64,000 bases of DNA from positions 186,001 to 250,000 of the forward strand of contig NZ_QEQQ01000002.1 of assembly GCF_003097235.1 (NCBI RefSeq). Reading direction: 5' to 3'. This stretch comes from Pseudomonas sp. CC120222-01a. GTDB taxonomy: Bacteria > Pseudomonadota > Gammaproteobacteria > Pseudomonadales > Pseudomonadaceae. The notes under the pieces are model-generated. The model was not told the DNA's origin, did not search any database, and was given only the letters and a program-made list of their open reading frames with translations. Position 1 is the first letter of the stretch; each line of letters starts with the position of its first letter. Both the position numbers and the translations under genes were made by a program. This document shows, piece by piece, positions 51,789-63,367 of the stretch.

Positions 51789-51820
51789 TTGGTCAAATCC
51801 TGAGCAATTTCCGCTATAAT
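51789..51820 (+). promoter_or_regulatory. Probable sigma-70 promoter of thiI
   Basis: A perfect -10 TATAAT at 51815-51820 precedes thiI by 44 bases. The best -35 candidate (TTGGTC at 51789) is 20 bases away, longer than ideal. Confidence 0.55.
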
Positions 51821-51864
51821 TCGCGCCCCTCATTTTCGGCAGGCCCTGCGCGCGCTGTTAACCA

Positions 51865-53319
51865 ATGAAACTTATCGTCAAAGTCTTCCCAGAAATCACC
51901 ATCAAGAGCCGGCCGGTGCGCAAGCGCTTCATCCGCCAGCTCGGCAAGAACATCCGTAACGTGCTCAAGGATCTCGATCCAGAGCTCGCGGTCGATGGTG
52001 TCTGGGACAATCTCGAGGTGGTCACCCGCGTCGAGGACGAGAAGGTCCAGCGCGAGATGATCGAGCGCCTCACCTGCACCCCGGGTATCACCCACTTCCT
52101 GCAGGTCGAGGAATACCCGCTGGGCGACTTCGACGACATCGTCGCCAAGTGCAAGCACCACTTCGGCCACCTGCTGGCCGGCAAGCGCTTCTCGGTGCGC
52201 TGCAAGCGCGGCGGCCATCACGACTTCACCTCGATGGACGTCGACCGCTACGTCGGCAGCCAGCTGCGCCAGCAGTGCGGCGCCGCCGGCATCGACCTGA
52301 AGACGCCTGAAGTCGTGGTGCGCATGGAGATCCGTGATCAGCGCCTGTACGTGATCCACAACCAGCACAACGGTATCGGCGGCTACCCGCTGGGTGCCCT
52401 GGAGCAGACCCTGGTGCTGATGTCCGGTGGTTTCGACTCCACCGTGGCGGCCTACCAGATGATGCGCCGCGGCCTGATGACCCACTTCTGCTTCTTCAAC
52501 CTCGGCGGCCGTGCCCACGAGCTGGGCGTGATGGAAGTCGCCCACTACCTGTGGAAAAAGTACGGCAGCAGCCAGCGCGTGCTGTTCATCAGCGTGCCGT
52601 TCGAAGAAGTGGTCGGCGAGATCCTCAACAAGGTCGACAACAGCTACATGGGCGTGACCCTCAAGCGCATGATGCTGCGTGGTGCCGCGCACATGGCCGA
52701 CCGCCTGCAGATCGACGCGCTGGTTACCGGCGAGGCGATTTCCCAGGTTTCCAGCCAGACCCTGCCGAACCTGTCGATCATCGATTCTGCCACCGACAAG
52801 CTGGTACTGCGCCCGTTGCTGGCCAGCCACAAGCAGGACATCATCGACCAGGCCACTGAAATCGGCACCGCCGACTTCGCCAAGCACATGCCGGAATACT
52901 GCGGCGTGATCTCGGTGAACCCGACTACCCATGCCAAGCGTCACCGCATGGAGCACGAAGAAAAGCAGTTCGACATGGCCGTGCTGGAGCGCGCCCTTGA
53001 GCGTGCCAAGTTCATCTCCATCGACCACGTGATCGACGAGCTGGGCAAGGACATCGAAATCGAGGAAGTGGCCGAGGCGCTGCCTGGCCAGATCGTCATC
53101 GACATTCGTCACCCCGACGCCCAGGAAGACGAACCTCTGGCCCTGGAAGGCATCGAAGTCCAGGCCATGCCGTTCTATGCGATCAACAGCAAGTTCAAAC
53201 ACCTGGACCCTACGCGCCAGTACTTGCTGTATTGCGACAAAGGTGTGATGAGCCGTTTGCACGCACACCACCTGCTCAGTGAGGGACATGCCAATGTGCG
53301 TGTTTATCGTCCGACATAA
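51865..53319 (+). CDS. thiI: tRNA 4-thiouridine synthase / thiamine thiazole sulfurtransferase
   Basis: ThiI makes s4U8 in tRNA and supplies sulfur for thiazole. The 484-residue protein has an NFLD-THUMP region (about 1-165), a PP-loop ATPase with SGGFDS at 187-192, and a C-terminal rhodanese domain with Cys457 (YCDKG), matching E. coli Cys456. The partner Cys346 (YCGVISVNP) matches Cys344. All catalytic cysteines are kept. It has its own promoter and no cotranscribed neighbour. Confidence 0.96.
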   Translation: MKLIVKVFPEITIKSRPVRKRFIRQLGKNIRNVLKDLDPELAVDGVWDNLEVVTRVEDEKVQREMIERLTCTPGITHFLQVEEYPLGDFDDIVAKCKHHFGHLLAGKRFSVRCKRGGHHDFTSMDVDRYVGSQLRQQCGAAGIDLKTPEVVVRMEIRDQRLYVIHNQHNGIGGYPLGALEQTLVLMSGGFDSTVAAYQMMRRGLMTHFCFFNLGGRAHELGVMEVAHYLWKKYGSSQRVLFISVPFEEVVGEILNKVDNSYMGVTLKRMMLRGAAHMADRLQIDALVTGEAISQVSSQTLPNLSIIDSATDKLVLRPLLASHKQDIIDQATEIGTADFAKHMPEYCGVISVNPTTHAKRHRMEHEEKQFDMAVLERALERAKFISIDHVIDELGKDIEIEEVAEALPGQIVIDIRHPDAQEDEPLALEGIEVQAMPFYAINSKFKHLDPTRQYLLYCDKGVMSRLHAHHLLSEGHANVRVYRPT

Positions 53320-53447
53320 GACGCCAGGGCTGTATGGCGGCAGCATCCGCCATCGCCCTCCCGACCATCGGGCCCGCTGAGCCTAAAAGCGTACATATTC
53401 GCCGCCTACACTAGGTGGCAACCGAATCCTCTGATCGAGATACAGTT

Positions 53448-55268
53448 GTGATCGAAAATCTGCGTAACATCGCCATCATCGCCCACGTTGACCATGGTAA
53501 AACCACCCTGGTCGACAAACTCCTGCGTCAGTCCGGCACTCTGGAGCGTAACGAGCTCAACGACGAGCGCGTCATGGACTCCAACGACCAGGAAAAAGAG
53601 CGCGGTATTACCATTCTGGCGAAAAACACCGCCATCAACTGGAACGGCTACCACATCAACATCGTCGACACCCCCGGCCACGCCGACTTCGGTGGCGAGG
53701 TTGAGCGTGTAATGTCGATGGTCGACTCCGTGCTGCTGCTGGTCGACGCCCAGGACGGCCCGATGCCGCAAACCCGCTTCGTGACCAAGAAGGCGTTCGA
53801 AGCCGGCCTGAAGCCGATCGTCGTGATCAACAAGGTCGACCGTCCGGGCGCGCGTCCTGACTGGGTTCTGGACCAGATCTTCGACCTGTTCGACAACCTC
53901 GGTGCCACCGACGAACAACTGGACTTCAAAGTCGTCTACGCCTCGGCCCTGAACGGCATTGCCGGTCTGGACCACACCGCCATGGGCGAAGACATGACCG
54001 CCCTGTACCAGTCGATCGTCGACAACGTACCGGCGCCGGACGTTGACCGTGACGGTTCGTTCCAGATGCAGATCTCCGCACTGGACTACAACAGCTTCCT
54101 CGGCGTTATCGGCGTTGGCCGTATCGCCCGTGGCCGCGTCAAGCCAAACACCCCGGTTGTCGCCATCGACACCAACGGCAAGAAGCGTAACGGCCGTATC
54201 CTCAAGCTGATGGGCCACCACGGCCTGCACCGCGTCGACGTCGAAGAAGCCCAGGCTGGCGACATCGTCTGCATCAGCGGTTTCGACGAGCTGTTCATCT
54301 CCGACACCCTGTGCGCCCCGGACGCGGTAGAAGCGATGAAGCCGCTGACCGTTGACGAGCCAACCGTTTCGATGACCTTCCAGGTCAACGACTCGCCGTT
54401 CTGCGGCAAGGAAGGCAAGTTCGTCACCAGCCGTAACATCAAGGACCGTCTGGACAAGGAGCTGCTGTACAACGTTGCTCTGCGCGTTCAGGAAACCGAT
54501 TCCCCTGACAAGTTCAAGGTATCGGGCCGTGGTGAGCTGCACCTGTCCGTTCTGATCGAAACCATGCGCCGTGAAGGCTTCGAGATGGCCGTAGGCCGTC
54601 CTGAAGTGATCATCCGCGAAGTCGACGGCGTGAAGCAGGAACCGTTCGAGAACGTCACCATCGACATCCCTGAAGAATCCCAGGGCAAGGTCATGGAAGA
54701 AATGGGTCTGCGTAAAGGCGACCTGACCAACATGGTGCCGGATGGCAAGGGCCGTGTGCGCCTGGAGTACAACATTCCAGCCCGTGGTCTGATCGGTTTC
54801 CGTAACCAGTTCCTGACCCTGACCAACGGTGCAGGCATCCTGACCTCGATCTTCGACCGCTACGACACCATGAAGTCGGGCCAGATGTCCGGCCGTCTGA
54901 ACGGTGTTCTGGTTTCGGTTGAAACCGGCAAGGCACTGACCTACTCGCTGGAAACCCTGCAGGCTCGCGGCAAGCTGTTCGTTGAGCACGGCCAGGAGAT
55001 CTACAACGGTCAGATCATCGGCCTGAACAGCCGTGACAACGACCTGGGCGTGAACCCGACCAAAGGCAAGAAGCTCGACAACATGCGTGCTTCGGGCAAA
55101 GACGAAGTCATCGCCCTGGTTCCGCCAGTTCGCCACACTCTGGAACAGGCTCTGGAATTCATCCAGGACGACGAGCTGTGCGAAGTCACTCCTAAGTCGA
55201 TCCGTCTGCGCAAGAAGATCCTGGACGAAGGCGAGCGTACCCGCGCTGCCAAGAAAGCCAAGAACTGA
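53448..55268 (+). CDS. typA: Ribosome-associated GTPase TypA/BipA
   Basis: The 606-residue translational GTPase has the P-loop AHVDHGKT at residues 12-19, DTPGH and NKVD motifs, EF-G-like domains and the TypA-specific C-terminal domain. BipA aids 50S assembly and stress adaptation. A GTG start at 53448 gives [17 protein letters not shown], the standard N-terminus; the GTG at 53415 would add 11 residues without homology. A strong terminator follows. Confidence 0.96.
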   Translation: MIENLRNIAIIAHVDHGKTTLVDKLLRQSGTLERNELNDERVMDSNDQEKERGITILAKNTAINWNGYHINIVDTPGHADFGGEVERVMSMVDSVLLLVDAQDGPMPQTRFVTKKAFEAGLKPIVVINKVDRPGARPDWVLDQIFDLFDNLGATDEQLDFKVVYASALNGIAGLDHTAMGEDMTALYQSIVDNVPAPDVDRDGSFQMQISALDYNSFLGVIGVGRIARGRVKPNTPVVAIDTNGKKRNGRILKLMGHHGLHRVDVEEAQAGDIVCISGFDELFISDTLCAPDAVEAMKPLTVDEPTVSMTFQVNDSPFCGKEGKFVTSRNIKDRLDKELLYNVALRVQETDSPDKFKVSGRGELHLSVLIETMRREGFEMAVGRPEVIIREVDGVKQEPFENVTIDIPEESQGKVMEEMGLRKGDLTNMVPDGKGRVRLEYNIPARGLIGFRNQFLTLTNGAGILTSIFDRYDTMKSGQMSGRLNGVLVSVETGKALTYSLETLQARGKLFVEHGQEIYNGQIIGLNSRDNDLGVNPTKGKKLDNMRASGKDEVIALVPPVRHTLEQALEFIQDDELCEVTPKSIRLRKKILDEGERTRAAKKAKN

Positions 55269-55286
55269 GTTAGCTCAGGCTGAATG

Positions 55287-55321
55287 AAAACGCCCCCGGT
55301 CGAAAGGCCGGGGGCGTTTTT
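55287..55321 (+). terminator. Rho-independent terminator of typA
   Basis: AAAACGCCCCCGG / CCGGGGGCGTTTT stem with TCGAAAGG loop and following T-run, 18 bases after the stop. Confidence 0.95.
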
Positions 55322-55451
55322 GTTTGTGAGACGCAATTTGTAGCCTATGTCTCTAGCAGGTGTAGGGAGCTTCTTTCAGACGCGTTCACGCCTTGTGTGC
55401 GGTTGTAGGGCCGCCTAGCGTGACGTGCTTTCTCCAGAAGGAAGCACGCCC

Positions 55452-56876
55452 ATGAAGTACCGATTTGCGCTTGCCATCCCCTGCCTGATGGCCAGTTTCC
55501 ATGCCAGCGCTCTGCAGGACTGTAGCGGCCTGCGCCCGCAGGAAGTCGTTCACTGCCACATCGGCAATGTGCGCCAGAAGCCTCTGGAGGCCGTACTGCT
55601 CGAACAGGCCTCTGAACCTGGCTACGATTTCCGTCGCCTGCAGATGGTTTCGCAGGTGTGGGACCCGGTCCCGGTGGTTGAACCACGTCGTTGGGAGCAC
55701 GATGTCGAACTGCACGTACCGCGCAATGCAGTGCCCGGCAAAGCCTTGCTGGTGGTGAACAACGGCGTAAGGCACGGGCCGGCGCAGAGCCCGGACTATA
55801 CCCGCGAAGCATTGCGCGAAGTGGCTCTAAAGTCGCATATGGCCGTGGTCATGATCAGCGATGCGCCCAACCAGTACGTGACCTTCAGTGATGTCGAGAA
55901 GCCCCTGCGCGAGGATGACGCCGTGGCGCATACCTGGGCACATTCGCTGCGCGGTGCCGCGCCGGAACTACCACTGCATGTGCCGATGGCTGCGGCGGCG
56001 AGCCGGGCGATGGACCTGGCCGTGCTGGAACTGGGTAAGCAAGGGCTCACGGTGGACAGTTTCATCATCACGGGTGCCTCCAAGCGTGGCTGGAGTGCGT
56101 GGCTCACGGCGCTGGCCGATGAGCGGGTGGTGGCCATCGTACCTGCGGTAATCGACGTGGCGGACACCTCGGACATGCTGGCTGGATTGCGCAAGCGCTA
56201 TGGCGGTCACTGGCCCTTGGCACTGGGCTCCTACCAGCAGGCTGGCGTGCTACAACAACTGGGCACCCCGGCATTCGAGCGGCTGATGGCGCTGGTGGAC
56301 CCGATGCAGTACCTGAACGAGGAGGGGCAGCGCCTGGCGATTCCCAAGTACCTGGTGTCTGCCAGCGGCGATGATTTCTTCGCGCCCGACCCCGTCACCG
56401 ATTATCAGCAACGCCTGCCAGGCCAGACCAGCCTGAGAGTGTTGCCGAACTCGGACCACGGTGGGGTGCGTCAGCAGGTGGTCAGCACCTTGGTGCCGGT
56501 GGTAACGCGCCTGCGCGATGGCAAAGCGCTGCCGAGCGTGCAGGTGTCACAGGGCGGGCAGCCTGGGCTGATGGCTGTCGACTTCTCCGAACCGCCCGTG
56601 GCAGTGAGGGTGTGGACGGCAAGCAACAGCCAGGATCGCGATTTCCGCTATGCCTGCGGGGTGCGCTACCAGTCCGAGACGCTGGTGCCTCAGCAGCACT
56701 TCACCCTGCAACGCACGGCGCCAGCGACGGGGTGGCAGGCGCAGTTCGTCGAAGCGAAGTTCGCTGATGGCTTCATCGCCACCAGCCCGGTCAGCGTGCT
56801 GCCGCAGACATACCCCGCGCATCCGCCGACCAATCACGGTGGTGCTTGCCGCAGCTTCCCGGCGGGTGGTGCGTGA
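55452..56876 (+). CDS. Exported PqaA-like (PhoPQ-activated pathogenicity-related) protein
   Basis: The 474-residue protein has a signal peptide (about 1-20, ending HASA) and an alpha/beta-hydrolase-like domain. The candidate nucleophile is Ser210 in ITGASKRGWSAW, and YLVSASGDDFF and LPNSDHGGV supply likely acid and His positions. It belongs to the PqaA/AprA family, linked in enterobacteria to PhoPQ-dependent peptide resistance; the substrate is unknown. The ATG at 55452 follows GGAAG; an in-frame opening at 55425 would hide the signal peptide. Three odd Cys residues in the mature part are compatible with export. Confidence 0.85.
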   Translation: MKYRFALAIPCLMASFHASALQDCSGLRPQEVVHCHIGNVRQKPLEAVLLEQASEPGYDFRRLQMVSQVWDPVPVVEPRRWEHDVELHVPRNAVPGKALLVVNNGVRHGPAQSPDYTREALREVALKSHMAVVMISDAPNQYVTFSDVEKPLREDDAVAHTWAHSLRGAAPELPLHVPMAAAASRAMDLAVLELGKQGLTVDSFIITGASKRGWSAWLTALADERVVAIVPAVIDVADTSDMLAGLRKRYGGHWPLALGSYQQAGVLQQLGTPAFERLMALVDPMQYLNEEGQRLAIPKYLVSASGDDFFAPDPVTDYQQRLPGQTSLRVLPNSDHGGVRQQVVSTLVPVVTRLRDGKALPSVQVSQGGQPGLMAVDFSEPPVAVRVWTASNSQDRDFRYACGVRYQSETLVPQQHFTLQRTAPATGWQAQFVEAKFADGFIATSPVSVLPQTYPAHPPTNHGGACRSFPAGGA

Positions 56877-56885
56877 GCAGCAGGC

Positions 56886-57146
56886 TCAGTGCGTCATGCC
56901 CAGTTCGGCGTCGTCCAGCAGGGCCTTGGCCAATGCACTGAGGTAGTGCGCGGCCCAGATCAGTTGCGGGTCATTGTCCATGACGGCGGTCAGGGTCAGG
57001 TCGCGCACGCAACCCAGCAGTTCGGAAGCTTGATCGCGGGCGTCCTGGCAGGGGATGCCTGCGCAGACCTGGAACAGGGGTTGTTTGTGCTCTTCGCCCT
57101 GGTAGAAGCAGGTTTTGCCGGGGGTGATCTGATTGTTTTCTTTCAC
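56886..57146 (-). CDS. DUF3077-type small protein
   Basis: The 86-residue acidic protein contains the segment PLFQVCAGIPCQDARDQASELLGCVRDLT characteristic, as I recall, of DUF3077 (split here by the length rule: core CAGIPCQDAR then ASELLGCVRDL). It has no signal or membrane segment and its function is unknown. The GTG at 57146 follows AGAGGA. It lies downstream of another small gene of the same strand, with a REP pair between. Confidence 0.75.
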   Translation of the reverse strand: MKENNQITPGKTCFYQGEEHKQPLFQVCAGIPCQDARDQASELLGCVRDLTLTAVMDNDPQLIWAAHYLSALAKALLDDAELGMTH

Positions 57147-57198
57147 GGGTTCCTCTCCCTGAATCTTCGTTGTGGATGGCACCGGCTCTGCCGGTGTT

Positions 57199-57275
57199 CG
57201 CGGGTAAACCCGCTCCCACAGGAGATGTGCAATGCCCACGGCCGGCGCCGTACCTGTGCGGGTTTACCCGCGAAG
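57199..57275. repeat. Paired inverted REP element
   Basis: TTCGCGGGTAAACCCGCTCCC and its inverted partner GCGGGTTTACCCGCGAA with a 25-base spacer lie between the two small minus-strand genes. Confidence 0.8.
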
Positions 57276-57284
57276 CGGCGAACA

Positions 57285-57566
57285 TCAATGCGTGCTGCCG
57301 GCACGTTCCAAGGCGAGCGACAAGGCATCCGCCTGCCCCCAGGCCAACTGCATGGCCCGCAAGCCATTCACCAGCGACTCCCGCGTGCGGTCATCCTCGA
57401 TGCCGTCGAGGGCGCGGTGGCTGTGGTTGTAGGCGATCATCAGGTAGTGGGTGATGTTGACCACAACGTGGTCGAGGGGGACGAGGTTTTCGCAGATGGC
57501 GTGGGTGAGGGTCGTGCCGTCTGGGAGGTCGAAGTGGTGGGGTGGGTCGGGGACTAGCTTTTTCAT
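57285..57566 (-). CDS. DUF6124-type small protein
   Basis: The 93-residue protein opens MKKLVPDPPHHFDLPDGTTL and contains ENLVPLDHVVVNITHYL and RAMQLAWGQADALSLAL. The opening is typical of small DUF6124 pseudomonad proteins of unknown function that often accompany DUF3077 genes. GGAG precedes the ATG at 57566. A dense set of hairpins lies directly upstream. Confidence 0.75.
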   Translation of the reverse strand: MKKLVPDPPHHFDLPDGTTLTHAICENLVPLDHVVVNITHYLMIAYNHSHRALDGIEDDRTRESLVNGLRAMQLAWGQADALSLALERAGSTH

Positions 57567-57599
57567 ATCGGCTCCATGTGATTCATGTGCCACCCGTCC

Positions 57600-57790
57600 G
57601 TTTCCACACATTGGGGTGACAGCTGTACACGGGGTGGAAAACCAGGCACATGGCAAACCCGGTAGGCTCGAAAGCCTCCCGCGTACAGCTGTCATGACGA
57701 CAGCCTCCATGTTGAATTGCCGAGGTTTCCACACCTCGATCGCTGAACTGTTCAGCGACCTGGAAAGCCTAGAGAGACAGGTTTCCAGTA
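57600..57790 (-). promoter_or_regulatory. Hairpin-rich leader upstream of the DUF6124 gene
   Basis: In 190 bases there are five dyads. A long-range pair is TGACAGCTGTAC (57617-57628) / GTACAGCTGTCA (57683-57694), enclosing AGGCT-CGAA-AGCCT (57664-57676). Then come CGAGGT/ACCTCG (57721-57738), a 9-bp-arm palindrome TCGCTGAACTGTTCAGCGA (57740-57758) and CTGGAAA/TTTCCAG (57760-57788). It may be a structured 5' leader or protein-binding region for the minus-strand gene. Confidence 0.5.
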
Positions 57791-57961
57791 ACAATCAGAC
57801 GCGAGTCGACAGGGTTTGTAGGGTATTTCGCAGGGATTGAGATCGCTAGATCGGATTTGTAGGAAATGTCTGGCGGTCGAGTAGGAATGGTGCAGGGATG
57901 GGCCTGTCTTTAGGTTGCAGGTGGGCCACCATGGGTCCGCCTCGACATTTTCTGCGCCTAT
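57791..57961. other. Non-coding stretch
   Basis: Between the hairpin region and the 87-bp inverted repeat I see no convincing gene or signal; short open frames here lack ribosome sites. Confidence 0.4.
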
Positions 57962-58247
57962 GAGATCGAGCGCCGCCCGCGCGGCGCATCGCGGGCAAGC
58001 CCGCTCCCACATCTGTTTCGGGCCAATCTCTCCTGTAAAGCCAACAGGGACCGCCTTGTTGACATGACAATGCATCTCGGTGGGCGCTGATGCCGCTTCA
58101 CCTGTCTCCAGTCATGCACGAAGGCCTATCATCGGTCTCCAGCCATGCACCAAGGCGAATCCTGTTGGCGGCACAGGAGTGACTGGCCCGAAACAGATGT
58201 GGGAGCGGGCTTGCCCGCGATGCGCCGCGCGGGCGGCGCTCGATCTC
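57962..58247. repeat. 87-bp near-perfect inverted repeat with inner direct repeats
   Basis: Arm 57962-58048 matches the reverse complement of 58161-58247 at 82 of 87 positions; the outer 62 or so are identical. Each arm includes a REP-type core (GCGGGCAAGCCCGCTCCCAC) but extends well past it. The 112-base middle holds a 22-bp direct repeat (58104-58125 and 58135-58156, 20 of 22 identical, GTCTCCAG-CATGCAC-AAGGC). No open reading frame of note lies inside. Confidence 0.9.
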
Positions 58248-58305
58248 CGCCACACCATCACAACCAAGGCATGCGCCCGATGGCCATCACCCGATCAAAA
58301 GGCGA

Positions 58306-58710
58306 TCACCGCCCAACCACCTTCGGCTTGTAAGCACAATACCCCGGCCGCGGCCCGACCTTGGGGTGGTTGCGGCAGGTGTCCGGCCGTTTGTCATAGA
58401 TGGTGCACAGCCGGCTCTTGCGATCCAGGTACATGCAGTCATCGTTGCTCATCCGGGTCAGGGTGAAGATCCCCGACTTCTGGTTGAAGCGCTCGATGAT
58501 GCCTTCCTTCTGCAGGCGCTTGGCCACGTTCTTCGGCGGTTCGTCTTTTTCGAACTCGTCGACCACGCCGATGCGGATCAGATCCTTGATCTTCACCTCC
58601 ACCGGCAGGGTGCAGCAGGTCGAATGGCAGCCATGGCACATGTTGCTGGTGTAGCGCTGCCAGGTCTCCAGGCGGTCGACTTCGGCCGCGGCGATCAGGG
58701 TCGTTTTCAT
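58306..58710 (-). CDS. YkgJ-family cysteine-cluster protein
   Basis: The 134-residue protein has the cysteine pattern of YkgJ-type metal-binding proteins: Cys25, Cys28, Cys32 and Cys33 (CHGCHSTCC), then DDCMYL, LCTIYDKRPDTCRNHP and a final Cys near the C-terminus. The RPDTCR motif is diagnostic. It probably binds an iron-sulfur cluster or zinc; the reaction is unknown. It is divergent from glgP. Confidence 0.88.
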   Translation of the reverse strand: MKTTLIAAAEVDRLETWQRYTSNMCHGCHSTCCTLPVEVKIKDLIRIGVVDEFEKDEPPKNVAKRLQKEGIIERFNQKSGIFTLTRMSNDDCMYLDRKSRLCTIYDKRPDTCRNHPKVGPRPGYCAYKPKVVGR

Positions 58711-58896
58711 CGTTATGGGGGTGAATCACGGTCTTTGGGGCGCGCGATCATACCGGAATTGTTCAATTTATGAACAACCTTTTGACCGAATGCGCAAAGG
58801 TTCATGAAAACCGCGAACACGGGCTGTCGCTCTTGGTCGAAGCGTCTAGGCTCAACAGTCTCCCTCCGCTTTCGTCAACTTGCCCGAGGATGCCGC

Positions 58897-61347
<2,451 letters not shown>

Positions 61348-61364
61348 GGCAGGGCATGCGGTCA

Positions 61365-61483
61365 TTGTGGGAGCGGCCTTGTGTCGCGAAAGGGCTGCGC
61401 AGCAGCCCCACAATCTATGCAACTCAGCTGAAATCCCCGGGGCCGCTTTGCGGCCCTTTCGCGACACAAGGCCGCTCCCACAG
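61365..61483. repeat. Paired inverted REP element, GGCCTTGTGTCGCG type
   Basis: Opposed copies of TGTGGGAGCGGCCTTGTGTC and its complement, with GGGCTGC/GCGGCCC inner parts, lie between glgP and fbp. Same subtype as 38911-39030 and 63256-63362. Confidence 0.85.
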
Positions 61484-61603
61484 AGTCCGTGCAGTTGGCC
61501 GAATGTGTGCCGTGTAACCGACCATTGGCCGCGCACTTGCTGAACTCAACGCCGGAAGTCGAGTCTCTTTGCTCGCTAGGCTGCAACTCTCCCTGTAAAC
61601 TGC

Positions 61604-61620
61604 GGGGGTTTTTCACCCCC
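61604..61620 (+). promoter_or_regulatory. Hairpin in the fbp leader
   Basis: GGGGGT / ACCCCC stem lies 20 bases before the fbp start and just above its ribosome site (CGGAG). A TGTAAA -10-like hexamer lies about 10 bases upstream. It could affect translation start. Confidence 0.4.
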
Positions 61621-61639
61621 TATCCTTTCGGAGCCATAC

Positions 61640-62650
61640 ATGTCCCGCGTTACCCTGAGTCGCTATCTGATTGAGCAGACCCGCAGCAACAATACCCCTG
61701 CCGATCTGCGCTTCCTGATCGAAGTGGTGGCGCGTGCGTGCAAGGAAATCAGCCATCACGTGTCCAAAGGCGCCCTCGGTGGTGTGTTGGGCAGCATGGG
61801 CACTGAAAACGTGCAGGGCGAAGTCCAGAAGAAACTGGACGTGATCTCCAACGACATCCTGCTCGAAGCCAACGAATGGGGCGGCCACCTGGCCGGCATG
61901 GCGTCCGAGGAAATGGACAACGCCTACCAGATCCCGGGCAAGTACCCGAAAGGCGCCTACCTGCTGGTCTTCGACCCGCTGGACGGCTCGTCCAACATCG
62001 ACGTCAACGTTTCGGTCGGCACCATCTTCTCGGTACTGCGTTGCCCTAACGAGTACCTGAGCCAGAACGAAACCCTGAACGAAAACGCCTTCCTGCAGCC
62101 AGGCACCCAGCAGGTCGCTGCCGGTTACGCCATCTACGGCCCGCAGACCATGCTGATCCTGACCCTGGGCAACGGCGTCAAGGGCTTCACCCTGGACCGT
62201 GAACTGGGCAGCTTCGTCCTGACCCACGAGAACATCCGCGTGCCGGAAAGCACCGCCGAGTTCGCCATCAACATGTCCAACCAGCGTCACTGGGAAGCCC
62301 CGGTGCAGCGCTACGTGGGCGAACTGCTGGCAGGCGAGACTGGCCCGCTGAAGAAGAACTACAACATGCGCTGGATCGCCTCGATGGTGGCCGACGTGCA
62401 CCGCATCCTGACCCGTGGCGGCCTGTTCATGTACCCGCGCGATGCCCGCGACCCAAGCAAGCCGGGCAAGCTGCGCCTGATGTACGAAGCCAACCCGATG
62501 TCGTTCATCATTGAACAGGCCGGCGGCGTGTCCACCGATGGTTACCAGCGCATCCTCGACATCAAGCCGGAGGGCCTGCACCAGCGCGTGTCGGTGATCC
62601 TCGGCTCGAAGGAAGAGGTCGAGCGCGTTACCGCCTATCACAAGGAGTAA
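61640..62650 (+). CDS. fbp: Fructose-1,6-bisphosphatase class I
   Basis: Fbp hydrolyses fructose-1,6-bisphosphate in gluconeogenesis, essential in pseudomonads that lack full glycolysis. The 336-residue product has the metal site [12 protein letters not shown] and the substrate segment [19 protein letters not shown]. The ATG at 61640 follows CGGAG. A DUF924 gene starts 3 bases after the stop. Confidence 0.97.
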   Translation: MSRVTLSRYLIEQTRSNNTPADLRFLIEVVARACKEISHHVSKGALGGVLGSMGTENVQGEVQKKLDVISNDILLEANEWGGHLAGMASEEMDNAYQIPGKYPKGAYLLVFDPLDGSSNIDVNVSVGTIFSVLRCPNEYLSQNETLNENAFLQPGTQQVAAGYAIYGPQTMLILTLGNGVKGFTLDRELGSFVLTHENIRVPESTAEFAINMSNQRHWEAPVQRYVGELLAGETGPLKKNYNMRWIASMVADVHRILTRGGLFMYPRDARDPSKPGKLRLMYEANPMSFIIEQAGGVSTDGYQRILDIKPEGLHQRVSVILGSKEEVERVTAYHKE

Positions 62651-62653
62651 GTC

Positions 62654-63250
62654 ATGCTCGCACCTTGGCAGCCGTTGCTGGAGTGGTGGTTCGGTTGGGG
62701 CACCAGTCCCCAGGCCGTGGCTGACGAGAAGAGCACGCTGTGGTTCGGCAAGCATCACGATGCCGAAGCCCAGGCGCTGTTTGGCGACCTGGTCGAGCAC
62801 GCCCTGGCGGGTGGGCTCGACGAGTGGCAGCAGAGCCCGCAGGGCTGGCTCGGCTTGCTGATCCTGCTGGACCAGCTGCCGCGCATGCTCTACCGCGACA
62901 CGCCGCGCGCCTTTGAAGGCGACCGGCGTGCCCAGGTGGTGGCCATGCAGGGTCTGCAGAAAAACTGGGATTACCAGTTGCTGCCGATCCAGCGGGTGTT
63001 CGTGCTGCTGGTGCTGGAACATGCCGAGGTGCTGGACTGGCAGAACCTGTGCGTCGAGCGTTACCAGGTGCTGCTGGAAGAGCAGCCGGAGGATCACCGG
63101 CGCTTGTTCGAAGGCTTCCTCGATTATGCCGAGCAGCACCAGCGGGTGATTGCCCGCTTCGGTCGCTTCCCGCATCGCAACCTGGTACTGGGGCGACCGA
63201 GTACCAGTGAAGAGATGGACTTCCTGCTGGAGCCTGGGTCCAGGTTCTAG
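62654..63250 (+). CDS. DUF924 family protein
   Basis: The 198-residue protein has the DUF924 hallmarks: WWFG near the start, LLILLDQLPRMLYRDTPRAF, and FGRFPHRNLVLGRPST near the end. The predicted all-helical fold resembles TPR-like proteins; no function is established. AAGGAGT at the end of fbp serves as its ribosome site, so the two are translationally coupled. Confidence 0.92.
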   Translation: MLAPWQPLLEWWFGWGTSPQAVADEKSTLWFGKHHDAEAQALFGDLVEHALAGGLDEWQQSPQGWLGLLILLDQLPRMLYRDTPRAFEGDRRAQVVAMQGLQKNWDYQLLPIQRVFVLLVLEHAEVLDWQNLCVERYQVLLEEQPEDHRRLFEGFLDYAEQHQRVIARFGRFPHRNLVLGRPSTSEEMDFLLEPGSRF

Positions 63251-63255
63251 ATCCC

Positions 63256-63362
63256 TGGGGCTGCTTTGCAGCCCATTCGCGACACAAGGCCGCTCCTACA
63301 GGAGATCGCGGTCACTTGTAGGAGCGGCCTTGTGTCGCGAAAGGGCCGCACAGCGGCCCCAG
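63256..63362. repeat. Paired inverted REP element, GGCCTTGTGTCGCG type
   Basis: Opposed copies of CGCGACACAAGGCCGCTCCTA and TAGGAGCGGCCTTGTGTCGCG with flanking GGGGCTGC / GCGGCCCC stems. It lies between the convergent DUF924 and chemoreceptor genes. Confidence 0.85.
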
Positions 63363-63367
63363 CGGAT

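Noticed and set aside
57709..57840. A 43-codon plus-strand open frame starting MLNCRGFHTS
   Set aside because: No ribosome site and it runs through the hairpins; kept only as structured non-coding DNA.
57752..58247. Short open frames with WERACPRCAARAALDL on either side of the inverted repeat
   Set aside because: They are the two arms of the repeat read as protein, so the similarity is due to the DNA repeat.
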